Part shown: positions 1 to 8,471 of the stretch, in pieces | Layout: each line of letters begins with the position of its first letter | Position numbering within the stretch: position 1 is the stretch's first letter | Program-made: the position numbers and the translations under genes | Assembly: GCA_030590865.1 (NCBI GenBank) | Contig: JAUVCD010000007.1 | Location: forward strand, 1-34,005 | Source of the DNA: Myxococcales bacterium | GTDB taxonomy: Bacteria; Myxococcota_A; Polyangia; Polyangiales; Polyangiaceae | DNA length: 34,005 nucleotides | Direction of reading: 5' to 3' | Notes under the pieces: model-generated | What the model was told of the DNA's origin: nothing | Databases searched by the model: none | What the model saw: only the letters and a program-made list of their open reading frames with translations

Positions 1-1257
1 CTGGATAGCAACCTGACCTGTGAGTACCCCTGTCTGGCCACCGGCTCGGAGGTTTGCGACAATCTCGACAACGACTGTAACGGCCAAACGGACGAGGGGC
101 TCACGGCGCCTGCTCCGACCCAGGTCTGCGGCGTGGCACCGGCGGCGACCCGGCCTGAGTGCACCACCGGCGTGACGGTGGCGTGCCAGGGCGGCACCTG
201 GCAGTGCACTTTCCCCAACGGGGTGTGCAATCCCACCTGCGCCGGCGCCACCGAGATCTGCGACACGCTGGACAACAACTGTAACGGCAGCTTCAACGAG
301 AACGTGCCGGACTTCGGTTTGCCCTGCGTCAGCGACGGCGGCCTGCCTTATCCAGGCCACGGCGCCTGCCAGACCTCGGGCACCATGGTCTGCAATGGGC
401 CGTCCGCCACCGTCTGCAGCGCCGTCAAGGATAACTGCCTGAACCTGCCAGGCGCTTGCGTGGAGGAGTGCGACGGTGTCGACAACGACTGCGACACCTT
501 CGTGGACGAGGACAAGTGGACCGACATGGCCAACGCCAACGACGGCTACTTCGTCAAGCCGGCGGTGACCCAGGTCAACTCGGGTCACTGGATCTTCAGC
601 TACGAGGCGAGCCGTCCGAATGCCACGACGACCAGCGCCGGGACCGGCAGCGGCTATCATTGCGCTTCGGGCTGCGGCAGCAACGCTAGCGGCACCATCC
701 CAGTGGCCCCACCGGGTGAGCCGCTGGAAGGGACGCTCGCCTGCTCAGTGCCCAACCGGCTGCCCTGGTTCAACGCCTCGGCCGTCGAGGTGGAACAGAC
801 CTGCGACGCCCTCGGCGGCTTCGTCTGCGAGCTGCCCGACTGGCAGGATGCCTGCGAGGCGCAATTCAACTGTGACTGGGGCTACAACCCCAACACCGCC
901 AGCTGCCAGGCCTTGGCCACAGGCACCAAGTATTGCAACCTCCACGCCTTCGACTTCGAGGGTGGCACCAGCGGCATTCAAGACGGCCTGCTGGTCACTG
1001 CCTCGGGTCAGCTGCAGAATTGCTGGGCCGATTGGGCTGGCATCTACAGCAACACCGAGGTTGCCATCTTCGACATCACCGGCAACCTGCGGGAGATCAC
1101 CAAGGTGGGCAGCAACGTCTATCCCTTGATGGGCGGCGCCTTCAACTCGCCTAGCGAGTACGGCGCCACCTGCGATTTTGACTACTACGTCGTCGAGCAG
1201 GACTTCAAGCTGCTCGACACGGGCTATCGCTGCTGCTTCGGCAGCGATCCGCGGTAG
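1..1257 (+). CDS. MopE-like Cys-rich protein with putative metal-binding repeats (5' truncated by window)
   Basis: Frame 1 is open from base 1; repeats CDNLDNDCNGQTDEG, CDTLDNNCNGSFNEN, CDGVDNDCDTFVDED; C-terminal region Cys-rich (YRCCFGSDPR). Stop TAG at 1255-1257. Confidence 0.8.
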   Translation: MDSNLTCEYPCLATGSEVCDNLDNDCNGQTDEGLTAPAPTQVCGVAPAATRPECTTGVTVACQGGTWQCTFPNGVCNPTCAGATEICDTLDNNCNGSFNENVPDFGLPCVSDGGLPYPGHGACQTSGTMVCNGPSATVCSAVKDNCLNLPGACVEECDGVDNDCDTFVDEDKWTDMANANDGYFVKPAVTQVNSGHWIFSYEASRPNATTTSAGTGSGYHCASGCGSNASGTIPVAPPGEPLEGTLACSVPNRLPWFNASAVEVEQTCDALGGFVCELPDWQDACEAQFNCDWGYNPNTASCQALATGTKYCNLHAFDFEGGTSGIQDGLLVTASGQLQNCWADWAGIYSNTEVAIFDITGNLREITKVGSNVYPLMGGAFNSPSEYGATCDFDYYVVEQDFKLLDTGYRCCFGSDPR

Positions 1258-1292
1258 GGCAGGCGGCGCGTCAACCTACCGAAGCTGGGAGG

Positions 1293-1320
1293 CGCCCGCC
1301 TCGGCGGGCGTTCTCTCTTG
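1293..1320 (+). terminator. Rho-independent-like terminator after MopE-like CDS
   Basis: Perfect 8-bp stem cgcccgcc-tc-ggcgggcg followed by ttctctcttg. Confidence 0.55.
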
Positions 1321-1397
1321 CTAAGTCTGCGTGGCTTCTGCTAAAAAGCCGCCCCCAATGGGCTCTCTGGGCCCGAGCCTCTGCGGAGAATTGAATC

Positions 1398-1745
1398 ATG
1401 AGCACGCCCCTCGCCACTGCCAAGGAGCGCTTCGAGAGCAAAGAGAAGCTCGTCGTGGCCGTCCAAGAACTGATGACTGAGGACCTGTGGGTGTCGCGAC
1501 TCAGCAAGGACCGAGGCGGCGCCCGAGACATCAAGCACGTCTCGAACGCAAAGCTCCTGAAGCTGCACGCCCTCTTGACCCAGGTCAAAGAAGAGTTCGG
1601 CACCCGGACCAAGCTGATTGACGCCATCCTCGAGCTCGAGGGGCACAGCAAGGACGAGGGCTACCGCGCCCGGCTCGAGCCCTATCCGGTGCCTCGCCTC
1701 TACGATCTGCACCAGAGCGCGAAGCGGCGCGCCAAGCGCTCGTAG
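1398..1745 (+). CDS. Conserved-looking hypothetical protein, 115 aa, charged and helical
   Basis: ATG start, full ORF MSTPLATAKERFESKEKLVVAVQELM...; plausible composition; no family recognised. Confidence 0.65.
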   Translation: MSTPLATAKERFESKEKLVVAVQELMTEDLWVSRLSKDRGGARDIKHVSNAKLLKLHALLTQVKEEFGTRTKLIDAILELEGHSKDEGYRARLEPYPVPRLYDLHQSAKRRAKRS

Positions 1746-1761
1746 CGTCCGGAGCGCGGCC

Positions 1762-2508
1762 GTGGCAGTCCTGGACGCCATGGGGCGCTCCGCCAACGCC
1801 CAGCCGCAAGAGCCCGTGACTCGGGTTACCTTGGGTTGGGCCCATCAGGCTTGGCTCATCTTTCACAAGGACGTGAAGCTCGAGCTGAGCACCGGTGAGG
1901 TCGTGACCACCAGCGGCTTTTTTGCGGTCTTGGTGGTCATCATCGCCTCGCTGTCCTTCTACTCGGGACACGACGCCAGCGTGCAAGTCGCGCCTGGCGT
2001 CATCTGGGTCGCCGTGGCCTTCGCCTCCGTGCTGGCGCTGAGCCGCACTTGGCAGCGGGAGCGAGAGAATGATGCGCTCAGCGGTCTGTTGGCTCTGCCC
2101 GTCAGTCGGAGCGCCATCTTTGCGGGCAAGGCGCTCGCGTTGCTCTCCTTCATTTTGGTCATCGAGCTGCTGGTGATCCCCACAACGGCCATTCTGTTTG
2201 ATCTCAGCCTGGTGGAGACCGCACCGGGGCTGGTGCTCCTGTGTCTCGGCGCCACCCCTGGGATCGCCGCTGCCGGGACTCTGTTCGGCGCCATGACCGT
2301 GCGTACCGCCACACGAGATTTGGTACTCGCCAGCGTGCTTTTTCCGCTGCTCGCTCCGACGTTGCTCGCCGCGGTAGCCGGGACCCGAGCCCTGTTCGGA
2401 GGGGCCTCCCTGATCGAGCTCGGCGACTATTTTCAACTGATGGGAGCCTTCGCCGTGCTCTTCATCGTCGGTGGGCTGGGCCTGTTTGCGACCTTGATCG
2501 AAGCCTAG
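1762..2508 (+). CDS. CcmB-like heme exporter / ABC-2-type permease
   Basis: ORF track 1618-2508; likely start is GTG 1762 or ATG 1780. AWLIFHKDVKLELSTGEVVTTSGFFAVLVVIIASLSF and LVLASVLFPLLAPTLLAAVAGTRALF resemble CcmB; multiple TM segments. Confidence 0.65.
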   Translation: MAVLDAMGRSANAQPQEPVTRVTLGWAHQAWLIFHKDVKLELSTGEVVTTSGFFAVLVVIIASLSFYSGHDASVQVAPGVIWVAVAFASVLALSRTWQRERENDALSGLLALPVSRSAIFAGKALALLSFILVIELLVIPTTAILFDLSLVETAPGLVLLCLGATPGIAAAGTLFGAMTVRTATRDLVLASVLFPLLAPTLLAAVAGTRALFGGASLIELGDYFQLMGAFAVLFIVGGLGLFATLIEA

Positions 2509-2638
2509 CTCGTCTCATCTCAGACTGCCTCAGACCCGCTGGAAGCTCGACACAGTCCACAACTGACGGTCCCAGATCTCTGGTCGCGGCGACGCTATTG
2601 TTGGTGGGCGCCCGGCCCGGCGCTGATACTGTGTCGTC

Positions 2639-3211
2639 ATGACGCAGCAAGCGCGCGTCGGCGTCTTTGGCGGCAGCTTCAACCCTCCTCACGTGGGACA
2701 CGTGCTTGCGGCTGCCTATCTGCTCAGCGTACAGGCTGTCGATCTGCTGCTCGTCATCCCGGTGTTTCGCCACCCCTTTGCCAAACAGCTGGCGCCCTAC
2801 CAGGATCGTCTGGCGATGTGCCAGCTGGCCATGGAGTGGCTGCCTTCGGTGGAGGTCTCGGACATCGAAAGGCGGCTCGGTGGGGAAAGCCGCACGCTGG
2901 CCACCATCGAGGCGTTGCTGCAGGAGGAGCCCAATCGGGCCCTTCGTCTGATCATTGGCGCCGATGTGCTCAAAGACCGAGAGAGCTGGCATCGGTTCGA
3001 CCAAATCGCCGAGCTCGCGCCTCCGCTCATCTTGGGGCGAGCTGGCGTCGATCATCCCGAGGCCCCCGCTGCGGTGCTGCCCGCGGTGTCGAGCACCCAG
3101 ATTCGTGACCTGGTCGCTGGCGGCCACATCGCTGATTGCGGCGCGCTGTTGCCCGCGGCGGTGCAGCGCTATCTGGTTGAGCACCACCTCTATCGGGGAG
3201 CTCGGTCGTGA
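2639..3211 (+). CDS. nadD: Nicotinate-nucleotide adenylyltransferase
   Basis: MTQQARVGVFGGSFNPPHVGH nucleotidyltransferase HxGH signature; C-terminal VSSTQIRDLVAGG (ISSTxIR motif). Confidence 0.88.
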   Translation: MTQQARVGVFGGSFNPPHVGHVLAAAYLLSVQAVDLLLVIPVFRHPFAKQLAPYQDRLAMCQLAMEWLPSVEVSDIERRLGGESRTLATIEALLQEEPNRALRLIIGADVLKDRESWHRFDQIAELAPPLILGRAGVDHPEAPAAVLPAVSSTQIRDLVAGGHIADCGALLPAAVQRYLVEHHLYRGARS

Positions 3212-4065
3212 CGCTGGGCGACGTGGTCATCATCGGTGCCGGGACGGTGGGGTCTGTCTTGGCTCGAGGCCTTCGAAAAGCAGGCTTGGCGGTCAAGCTG
3301 CGTCCCCTTCGCCGGGGGCTGCCCAAGCGGCGGGTAGAGGCCGATCTGGTCGTGTTGGCGGTGCGTGACGGTGAGATTGCCCAGGTGGCAGACCGGCTGG
3401 CGTCCGCGGACCTCTTGGGCCACCGACGGCGCACCGTTGGGGTGGTCCACTGTGCAGGCGCCCTCGGCCCTGAAGTCTTGGCGCCGCTGCGAGCGCCCCG
3501 GGTGGCGGTGGCCCAGATGCACCCCTTGTTGTCCTTTGCCGACCGGCAGGCGCCCCCACAGCTTCGCGGTGGCTACGTCCACGTCACCGGAGACAGGCCG
3601 GCTCGCCGGCTGGCAACTCAGGCCTGTCGGGCCTTGGAGATGAAGCCGGTCACTATCGAGGGGCTCGATCTCGCCCTGTACCACGCTGCGGCTGCGCTCT
3701 TGGCCAACGGCGCGGTCGCCTTGGTCGGCTCGGCTCAGGCAGCGCTCGAGACCGCTGGCGCCGATCCAGATCTCGCTGGCGCTATGCTGGCACCGCTGTT
3801 GCGCAGCGTAGCGGAGAACGTGGCGCGCCTCGGTTTGCCGGCTGCCCTGACCGGGCCGGTACGGCGCGGCGATCTGGGGGCCGTGCGTGCTCATCTCGCT
3901 CGGCTCAGTGCGAAAACGCCCGGGCAGGTGGCGCTCTACCAGGTCCTGACCACCGCTCAAGTGCCGCTGGCACGGGCGCTTGCTGGGGCGTCGAACGAAG
4001 GCCCAAATGAAGGGGCAGCGGAAAAGTACGACGCCATCGCCAAGCTGCTGTCCGATTCCCGCTGA
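3208..4065 (+). CDS. Rossmann-fold DUF2520-like NAD(P)-binding protein
   Basis: GTG start overlaps the nadD stop; VVIIGAGTVGSVLARGLRKAG dinucleotide-binding motif; HPLLSFAD and YHAAAALLANGAVAL resemble DUF2520/P5CR-like proteins. Confidence 0.7.
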   Translation: MTLGDVVIIGAGTVGSVLARGLRKAGLAVKLRPLRRGLPKRRVEADLVVLAVRDGEIAQVADRLASADLLGHRRRTVGVVHCAGALGPEVLAPLRAPRVAVAQMHPLLSFADRQAPPQLRGGYVHVTGDRPARRLATQACRALEMKPVTIEGLDLALYHAAAALLANGAVALVGSAQAALETAGADPDLAGAMLAPLLRSVAENVARLGLPAALTGPVRRGDLGAVRAHLARLSAKTPGQVALYQVLTTAQVPLARALAGASNEGPNEGAAEKYDAIAKLLSDSR

Positions 4066-4170
4066 GCCAACGCTCCATCTTGGACCAGCCGAGTGTTTGG
4101 GACGGCAATCTGTCGGCATTTCGGCTACAATTCATCACGTTGACGCCCAATCTAGGGGGTAGTCACACGG

Positions 4171-7100
4171 TTGGATTCCATCTTGTCTTCATCCCAAGCC
4201 AAGGTTGTCGCATCAGCGACGGTGGTGCGATCCGAAGGTGTCGCCGCACCGTCGGACCCATCCGTCCCCCGGCAGCAGGCGGACCGACCGCTGTCAGGCT
4301 TCGAGCTGCTCGACGAGCTGGCTCAAGCGCCCCGCGCCTTCGGCACCGTGTCAGTGGCCGTTGACCCAGAGGCCTTCGCACCCCTCGGTCGCCACCTCGC
4401 CCGCCGCTGTCGGCAGACCGGTCGTCGTGCCATCATCGCTGCGGCAGCGCCGGTCGCTGATGTGTGGCAACAGCTCGCGCGGAGCCTCGGGGCCCTCGAG
4501 ACCGCCGCCGGACCGGGAGCGCAAGTTGACGCCATCTCGATTGCCTCCAAGCTGATCCAGGCGGCTAACGGCTGCGTTGCCGTGGTGGCAGAGCATCGCG
4601 CTACCGCTTGGGGTCGCACCCTCAGTCAAGAGCTGAGCCGGCTGGCGGCTGCCCGACAAAACCGACTCTTGCTCATCGTGCTGCGCGCACCGGTTGGTGC
4701 TGGGGCTGCGCTCCCTGAGGTGGCGTCGTCCAACATCGTCGACCGCCAGACTGCTCTCCAGGGGACGGCTGTTCAGGGGATGGGCGTCAGCAGAACGGGA
4801 GGGCTCGACGACCCAGAAGCGCCGCTCGCCATCGAGCTCGAGCTCCGCGGGTTGGCGCCTACCGACGGACGGCGCTGGTGGAGCGCCGTCGTGTCCCAGG
4901 ACGAGTTCGTCAGCCAGTCGCGCTTCGGGCGCCTCGCAGCGCTGGACCGATGGTGGCAGTCCACCCGTGAGCGTCCGGTGGCCGATGAGGCCCGCAGGCC
5001 TCGTCTCAAGGGCGGGCCAGGCAAGTTGCTCGACTATGCCCGAGCTGCGCAGCAGGCGCTCACTGCCGAACAATGCGAGGCGCTGGTGTCCCTCGAGGCC
5101 CGTCAGACGCTCATCGATCGGGGACTGGTCAGCTGCGACGAGAGCGGCACCATCACCGCTCAAGACGGTGCCGCTGGCTGGGCCACCGGGGGCTCGCTGA
5201 CCGCTGCACAGCGGCGTCGGCTGGCCACGGTGCTGGCAGGCCCGGCCGTGGACCAGGCGACCGGAGCGGCTCCGCAGCTAGCGGCAGCCGAGGGCGACCG
5301 CGACCCGTGGTCGATCATCCGGGCATGCGAGCTATGCGCCGAGGTGGGTGATGCGGCCAAGGCGGAGGATTACGCCTTCCAGGCTCTGCGCATGCTCAAC
5401 GACTCGACGGCCCGTCAGGACCTCTGGCTTCGGTGGGATCAAGCGCTTACTGGGCTGGCCGAACGCTGCTGGGCTGATGCGGTCGGGGCTGATTCGGTGG
5501 AGGGTCAGGCCACCCGGCTCGAGCCGCTGCTGCGGAGCGTTGAGGTTGCTCTCCAGCTCGGAGACTGTGACCGGGCCGACGTTTTGGTTCGCCAGGCGAT
5601 GGCCATCGACGGCGAGCGCTTCGACGCGCTCTTGCTTCACGGCCGTTCGAGCACCGCTCGGGGTGACGTCACGACTGCGGCCTTGTCGCTGTCACGGGCG
5701 CTCAGCATCGCTCCGAACACCGCCGACCGCGCCCGCGCCGCGGGGCTGATGGCCACGGTGTGCCAAGCCGGTGGTGACCCAGAACAGGCCGATCGCTACG
5801 CCAAGGAAGCCATCGAGCTTGCTGAGGATGCAGCCACTCGCCTCGAGGGACGCAACGTGGTCGGTAAGCTCGTGCTCGCCCGGGAGGCCTGGGCTGAGGC
5901 GGAGAAGCATTTCGCAACCGACGCCTATGATGCCGCTCTGGCCAGTGAGCGGGAAGCGGAGCTGCGGGCGCGGCTCAATCGAGCCATTGCGGTGCTGTAC
6001 CTCGGGCGCCGCGACCGCGCGCGAACGATGCTCGAAGAGGTGATGGTTGACGGTGAGCGCTACGGCGTTCCGCGGGCGGTGGCCTTCGCCCTGTCCAACC
6101 TCGCCACCATCGCCATCGTGCAACACCAGTATGAGCAAGCCCTCGCTCTATCCGAACGGGCCATCGAGGTTCGGCGGCGGATCGGTGGGCGACTCGGCAT
6201 GGTGCAGCCGATCACCAACTTGGCAGAGCTTCGTCTCCAGTTGGGCCTAGTCGACGAAGCGGAGCAAGGTCTGCGCTTTGGCCTTCACGCCTGTGGTCAG
6301 GACATTCCACTGTCCCGCTACGCCTATTTCGCCAAGGCCTCGGCGTGCATTCACCTGGCTCGGGGCGAGACCGGGCTGGCTGCCAACAAGGTCGCCACGG
6401 CCATCAGCGGCGCCACTAGCTCGGGCGATCGTGCCGTCTTGGCCCAATGCCACCGCATCAGCGTGCGCATCGCGCTGGACGATGGCGATGTCGCCCAGGC
6501 CGAGTCGGCGCTGTCGCAGGCTGCCACCCTGCGCCACACCACCTTTGGTGAGGCCGAGCTCGCGGTGCTCAAGGCCATGTGCGAGCGGGCCTCTGGCGGA
6601 CCGGTGCTCGACGCGGCCCGGGACGCCTTGAAGCTGGCCCAGCGGGCCGACGATCCCGAGTCGATCCGGGACGCCCATGTGCTGCTACACCACGCTCACC
6701 ATGTTGCCGGTGACGAGCCAGCTGCCGAGAGCCACCTTCACCGTGCGCTGGCAGAACGGGATCGAGTCGCTGCTGCCCTGCCCAGCGCGCTGAGGGGTCG
6801 CTATCTCGCCCGGCGCGAGCTGGCCGAGCTCCAAGAGATCGAGACCGGCGCCAGCAGCGCCCACTCTGCTGCCCACTCTGCTGCCCACTCCGCTGCCCAT
6901 TTCGCCAGCGCTGGCGTCAGCTTGGCTGCTAGGCCAGCGGCCCGGCCGCGCCGCGAGGCTACCGCCGCCCGCCGCCGCCGGATGGTTGGCGACAGTCCGC
7001 CCATGCGTTCGCTACGGGCGACCATCACGCGAATTGCCGGCACCGACGCTACCGTGCTGATCACCGGCCAGACCGGCACGGGCAAAGAGCTGGTGGCCGA

Positions 7101-8049
7101 AGCCGTTCACCGAGCCAGCACGCGCCGGACCGGACCGTTGGTCAAGGTCAACTGCGCAGCCCTCGTCGAGACCCTGCTGCTCAGTGAGCTGTTCGGCCAC
7201 GAAAAAGGCGCGTTCACTGGCGCATCTGCTCGCCATCGAGGTCGCTTCGAGGTTGCCGAGGGCGGCACCCTGTTCCTCGACGAAATCGGCGACATCTCCC
7301 CACGCACTCAGGTCGCCCTGCTGCGGGTGCTGCAAGACGGTACCTTCGAGCGAGTGGGCGGCTGCACCCAGCTGCACGCCAACGTCCGCATCGTCTGCGC
7401 CACCCACCGGGACCTGAAGGCTCTGGTGGAGCGGGGCGAATTCCGCGAGGACCTGTACTACCGGCTCTGTGGCGTGGCCCTCGAGGTGCCACCGCTGTGC
7501 GAGCGTCTGGGGGATCTGCCCGGCTTGGCAGAAGCGCTGCTCGCCGAGGCCCAGCGGTCCAGCGGCATCGAGAATAGGCCGGTCAGCCAAGCGGCGCTTC
7601 AGGCGTTGAGCCGTCACCGCTGGCCAGGCAATGTTCGAGAGTTGGAAAACGGCCTTCGGGTCGCGGCGCTGTTCGCCGTCGGCCCGGCGATCGAGCTCAG
7701 CGACTTCACGGAGAACGTCGAAGGGCTGCGCCATCTCGCTGAGCTTCCCCCGCCGAGCGATGGCGCCCTGAGCGTCGCGGCCCGAGATTCACTGTCTGGT
7801 GGCCTGACTAGCGACACCATCCCACCTGCCTCCAGGTCCACCGATCTGGTCTATGCGGAGGTCCGCGGGGGCACCAAACTCGCGGACATGAAGCGGCGGC
7901 TAGAGCAGGAATGCATCGCCAGAGCGCTAGTCGAGAGCGGCGGTAACATCACCCGCGCGGCAGCAATTCTGGGCATGAAGCGTCCACGGCTGTCACAATT
8001 GGTGAAGCAGTATGATCTTGCCAGTGTGTTGGAGGACATCAAGTCATGA
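4171..8049 (+). CDS. Sigma-54-dependent AAA+ regulator with long TPR-rich N-terminus and Fis-type HTH
   Basis: GQTGTGKE Walker [14 protein letters not shown] (GAFTGA sigma-54 contact loop), [11 protein letters not shown] Walker [12 protein letters not shown]-terminal [23 protein letters not shown]; alpha-helical TPR-like repeats through ~5300-6800. TTG start. Confidence 0.9.
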   Translation: MDSILSSSQAKVVASATVVRSEGVAAPSDPSVPRQQADRPLSGFELLDELAQAPRAFGTVSVAVDPEAFAPLGRHLARRCRQTGRRAIIAAAAPVADVWQQLARSLGALETAAGPGAQVDAISIASKLIQAANGCVAVVAEHRATAWGRTLSQELSRLAAARQNRLLLIVLRAPVGAGAALPEVASSNIVDRQTALQGTAVQGMGVSRTGGLDDPEAPLAIELELRGLAPTDGRRWWSAVVSQDEFVSQSRFGRLAALDRWWQSTRERPVADEARRPRLKGGPGKLLDYARAAQQALTAEQCEALVSLEARQTLIDRGLVSCDESGTITAQDGAAGWATGGSLTAAQRRRLATVLAGPAVDQATGAAPQLAAAEGDRDPWSIIRACELCAEVGDAAKAEDYAFQALRMLNDSTARQDLWLRWDQALTGLAERCWADAVGADSVEGQATRLEPLLRSVEVALQLGDCDRADVLVRQAMAIDGERFDALLLHGRSSTARGDVTTAALSLSRALSIAPNTADRARAAGLMATVCQAGGDPEQADRYAKEAIELAEDAATRLEGRNVVGKLVLAREAWAEAEKHFATDAYDAALASEREAELRARLNRAIAVLYLGRRDRARTMLEEVMVDGERYGVPRAVAFALSNLATIAIVQHQYEQALALSERAIEVRRRIGGRLGMVQPITNLAELRLQLGLVDEAEQGLRFGLHACGQDIPLSRYAYFAKASACIHLARGETGLAANKVATAISGATSSGDRAVLAQCHRISVRIALDDGDVAQAESALSQAATLRHTTFGEAELAVLKAMCERASGGPVLDAARDALKLAQRADDPESIRDAHVLLHHAHHVAGDEPAAESHLHRALAERDRVAAALPSALRGRYLARRELAELQEIETGASSAHSAAHSAAHSAAHFASAGVSLAARPAARPRREATAARRRRMVGDSPPMRSLRATITRIAGTDATVLITGQTGTGKELVAEAVHRASTRRTGPLVKVNCAALVETLLLSELFGHEKGAFTGASARHRGRFEVAEGGTLFLDEIGDISPRTQVALLRVLQDGTFERVGGCTQLHANVRIVCATHRDLKALVERGEFREDLYYRLCGVALEVPPLCERLGDLPGLAEALLAEAQRSSGIENRPVSQAALQALSRHRWPGNVRELENGLRVAALFAVGPAIELSDFTENVEGLRHLAELPPPSDGALSVAARDSLSGGLTSDTIPPASRSTDLVYAEVRGGTKLADMKRRLEQECIARALVESGGNITRAAAILGMKRPRLSQLVKQYDLASVLEDIKS
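6859..6906 (+). repeat. 12-bp in-frame tandem repeat (x4) encoding AHSA in interdomain linker
   Basis: gcccactctgct / gcccactctgct / gcccactccgct / gcccatttcgcc, giving [16 protein letters not shown]. Confidence 0.85.
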
Positions 8050-8109
8050 GTGCCCGGTGCAGCGAGCCGCACGACCCTGCCCCTGTGTTGGAGGACATCG
8101 AGTCATGAG
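8025..8109 (+). repeat. Direct repeat pair, 25/26 identical, offset 59 bp
   Basis: tgtgttggaggacatcaagtcatgag (8025-8050) and tgtgttggaggacatcgagtcatgag (8084-8109). Confidence 0.9.
8046..8108 (+). CDS. Candidate 20-aa micro-[23 protein letters not shown] with ATGA overlaps at both ends
   Basis: ATG 8046 overlaps the regulator TGA (8047-8049); its TGA (8106-8108) overlaps ATG 8105; ggagg upstream. Confidence 0.35.
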   Translation: MSARCSEPHDPAPVLEDIES

Positions 8110-8401
8110 CGCATTCAGAGTTGCCTGGCCCATTTATGTCGCTGTGGCGGTCGCGCTTTCCGGCTGTGTTCTGGACACCACCGAGTCCGATAATGGGGAC
8201 CACGAATGGATTGGCGAGGCGCCCCTCGAGCTGGACGCCGTGTCCGGCGGAGGGGATGACGACGGCACCGAAGATCAGCGGCAAGAGACCCACGACGACG
8301 GCTCCACTCAAAGCGAGGAGAACGCCGTGGCCGTCCCTCATGCTGAGCCCGATCCAGAGCCCTGGGATCCAGGCGATGGCACGGGGAGTGACGACGCCTA
8401 G
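8105..8401 (+). CDS. Small acidic putative lipoprotein
   Basis: MSAFRVAWPIYVAVAVALSGCVLDTTES: signal peptide with LSGC lipobox, then acidic low-complexity tail. ggagg SD upstream. Confidence 0.6.
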   Translation: MSAFRVAWPIYVAVAVALSGCVLDTTESDNGDHEWIGEAPLELDAVSGGGDDDGTEDQRQETHDDGSTQSEENAVAVPHAEPDPEPWDPGDGTGSDDA

Positions 8402-8471
8402 CCGGCTTGCCACCAGAGGACGACCTGGCGCCTCGGGCGCTCGGACCGCATCACCAACATAGGCTCCAGGC

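Noticed and set aside
3190-4119. 309-aa minus-strand ORF opposite the DUF2520-like gene (also 1585-2436, 5692-6138, 7012-7734, 15877-16884 minus)
   Set aside because: Long antisense ORFs are expected in high-GC coding DNA; no recognisable protein features, and the + strand genes carry clear motifs.
6859-6906. Tandem repeat as a CRISPR or mobile signature
   Set aside because: In-frame 12-bp coding repeat within a linker; no spacers.
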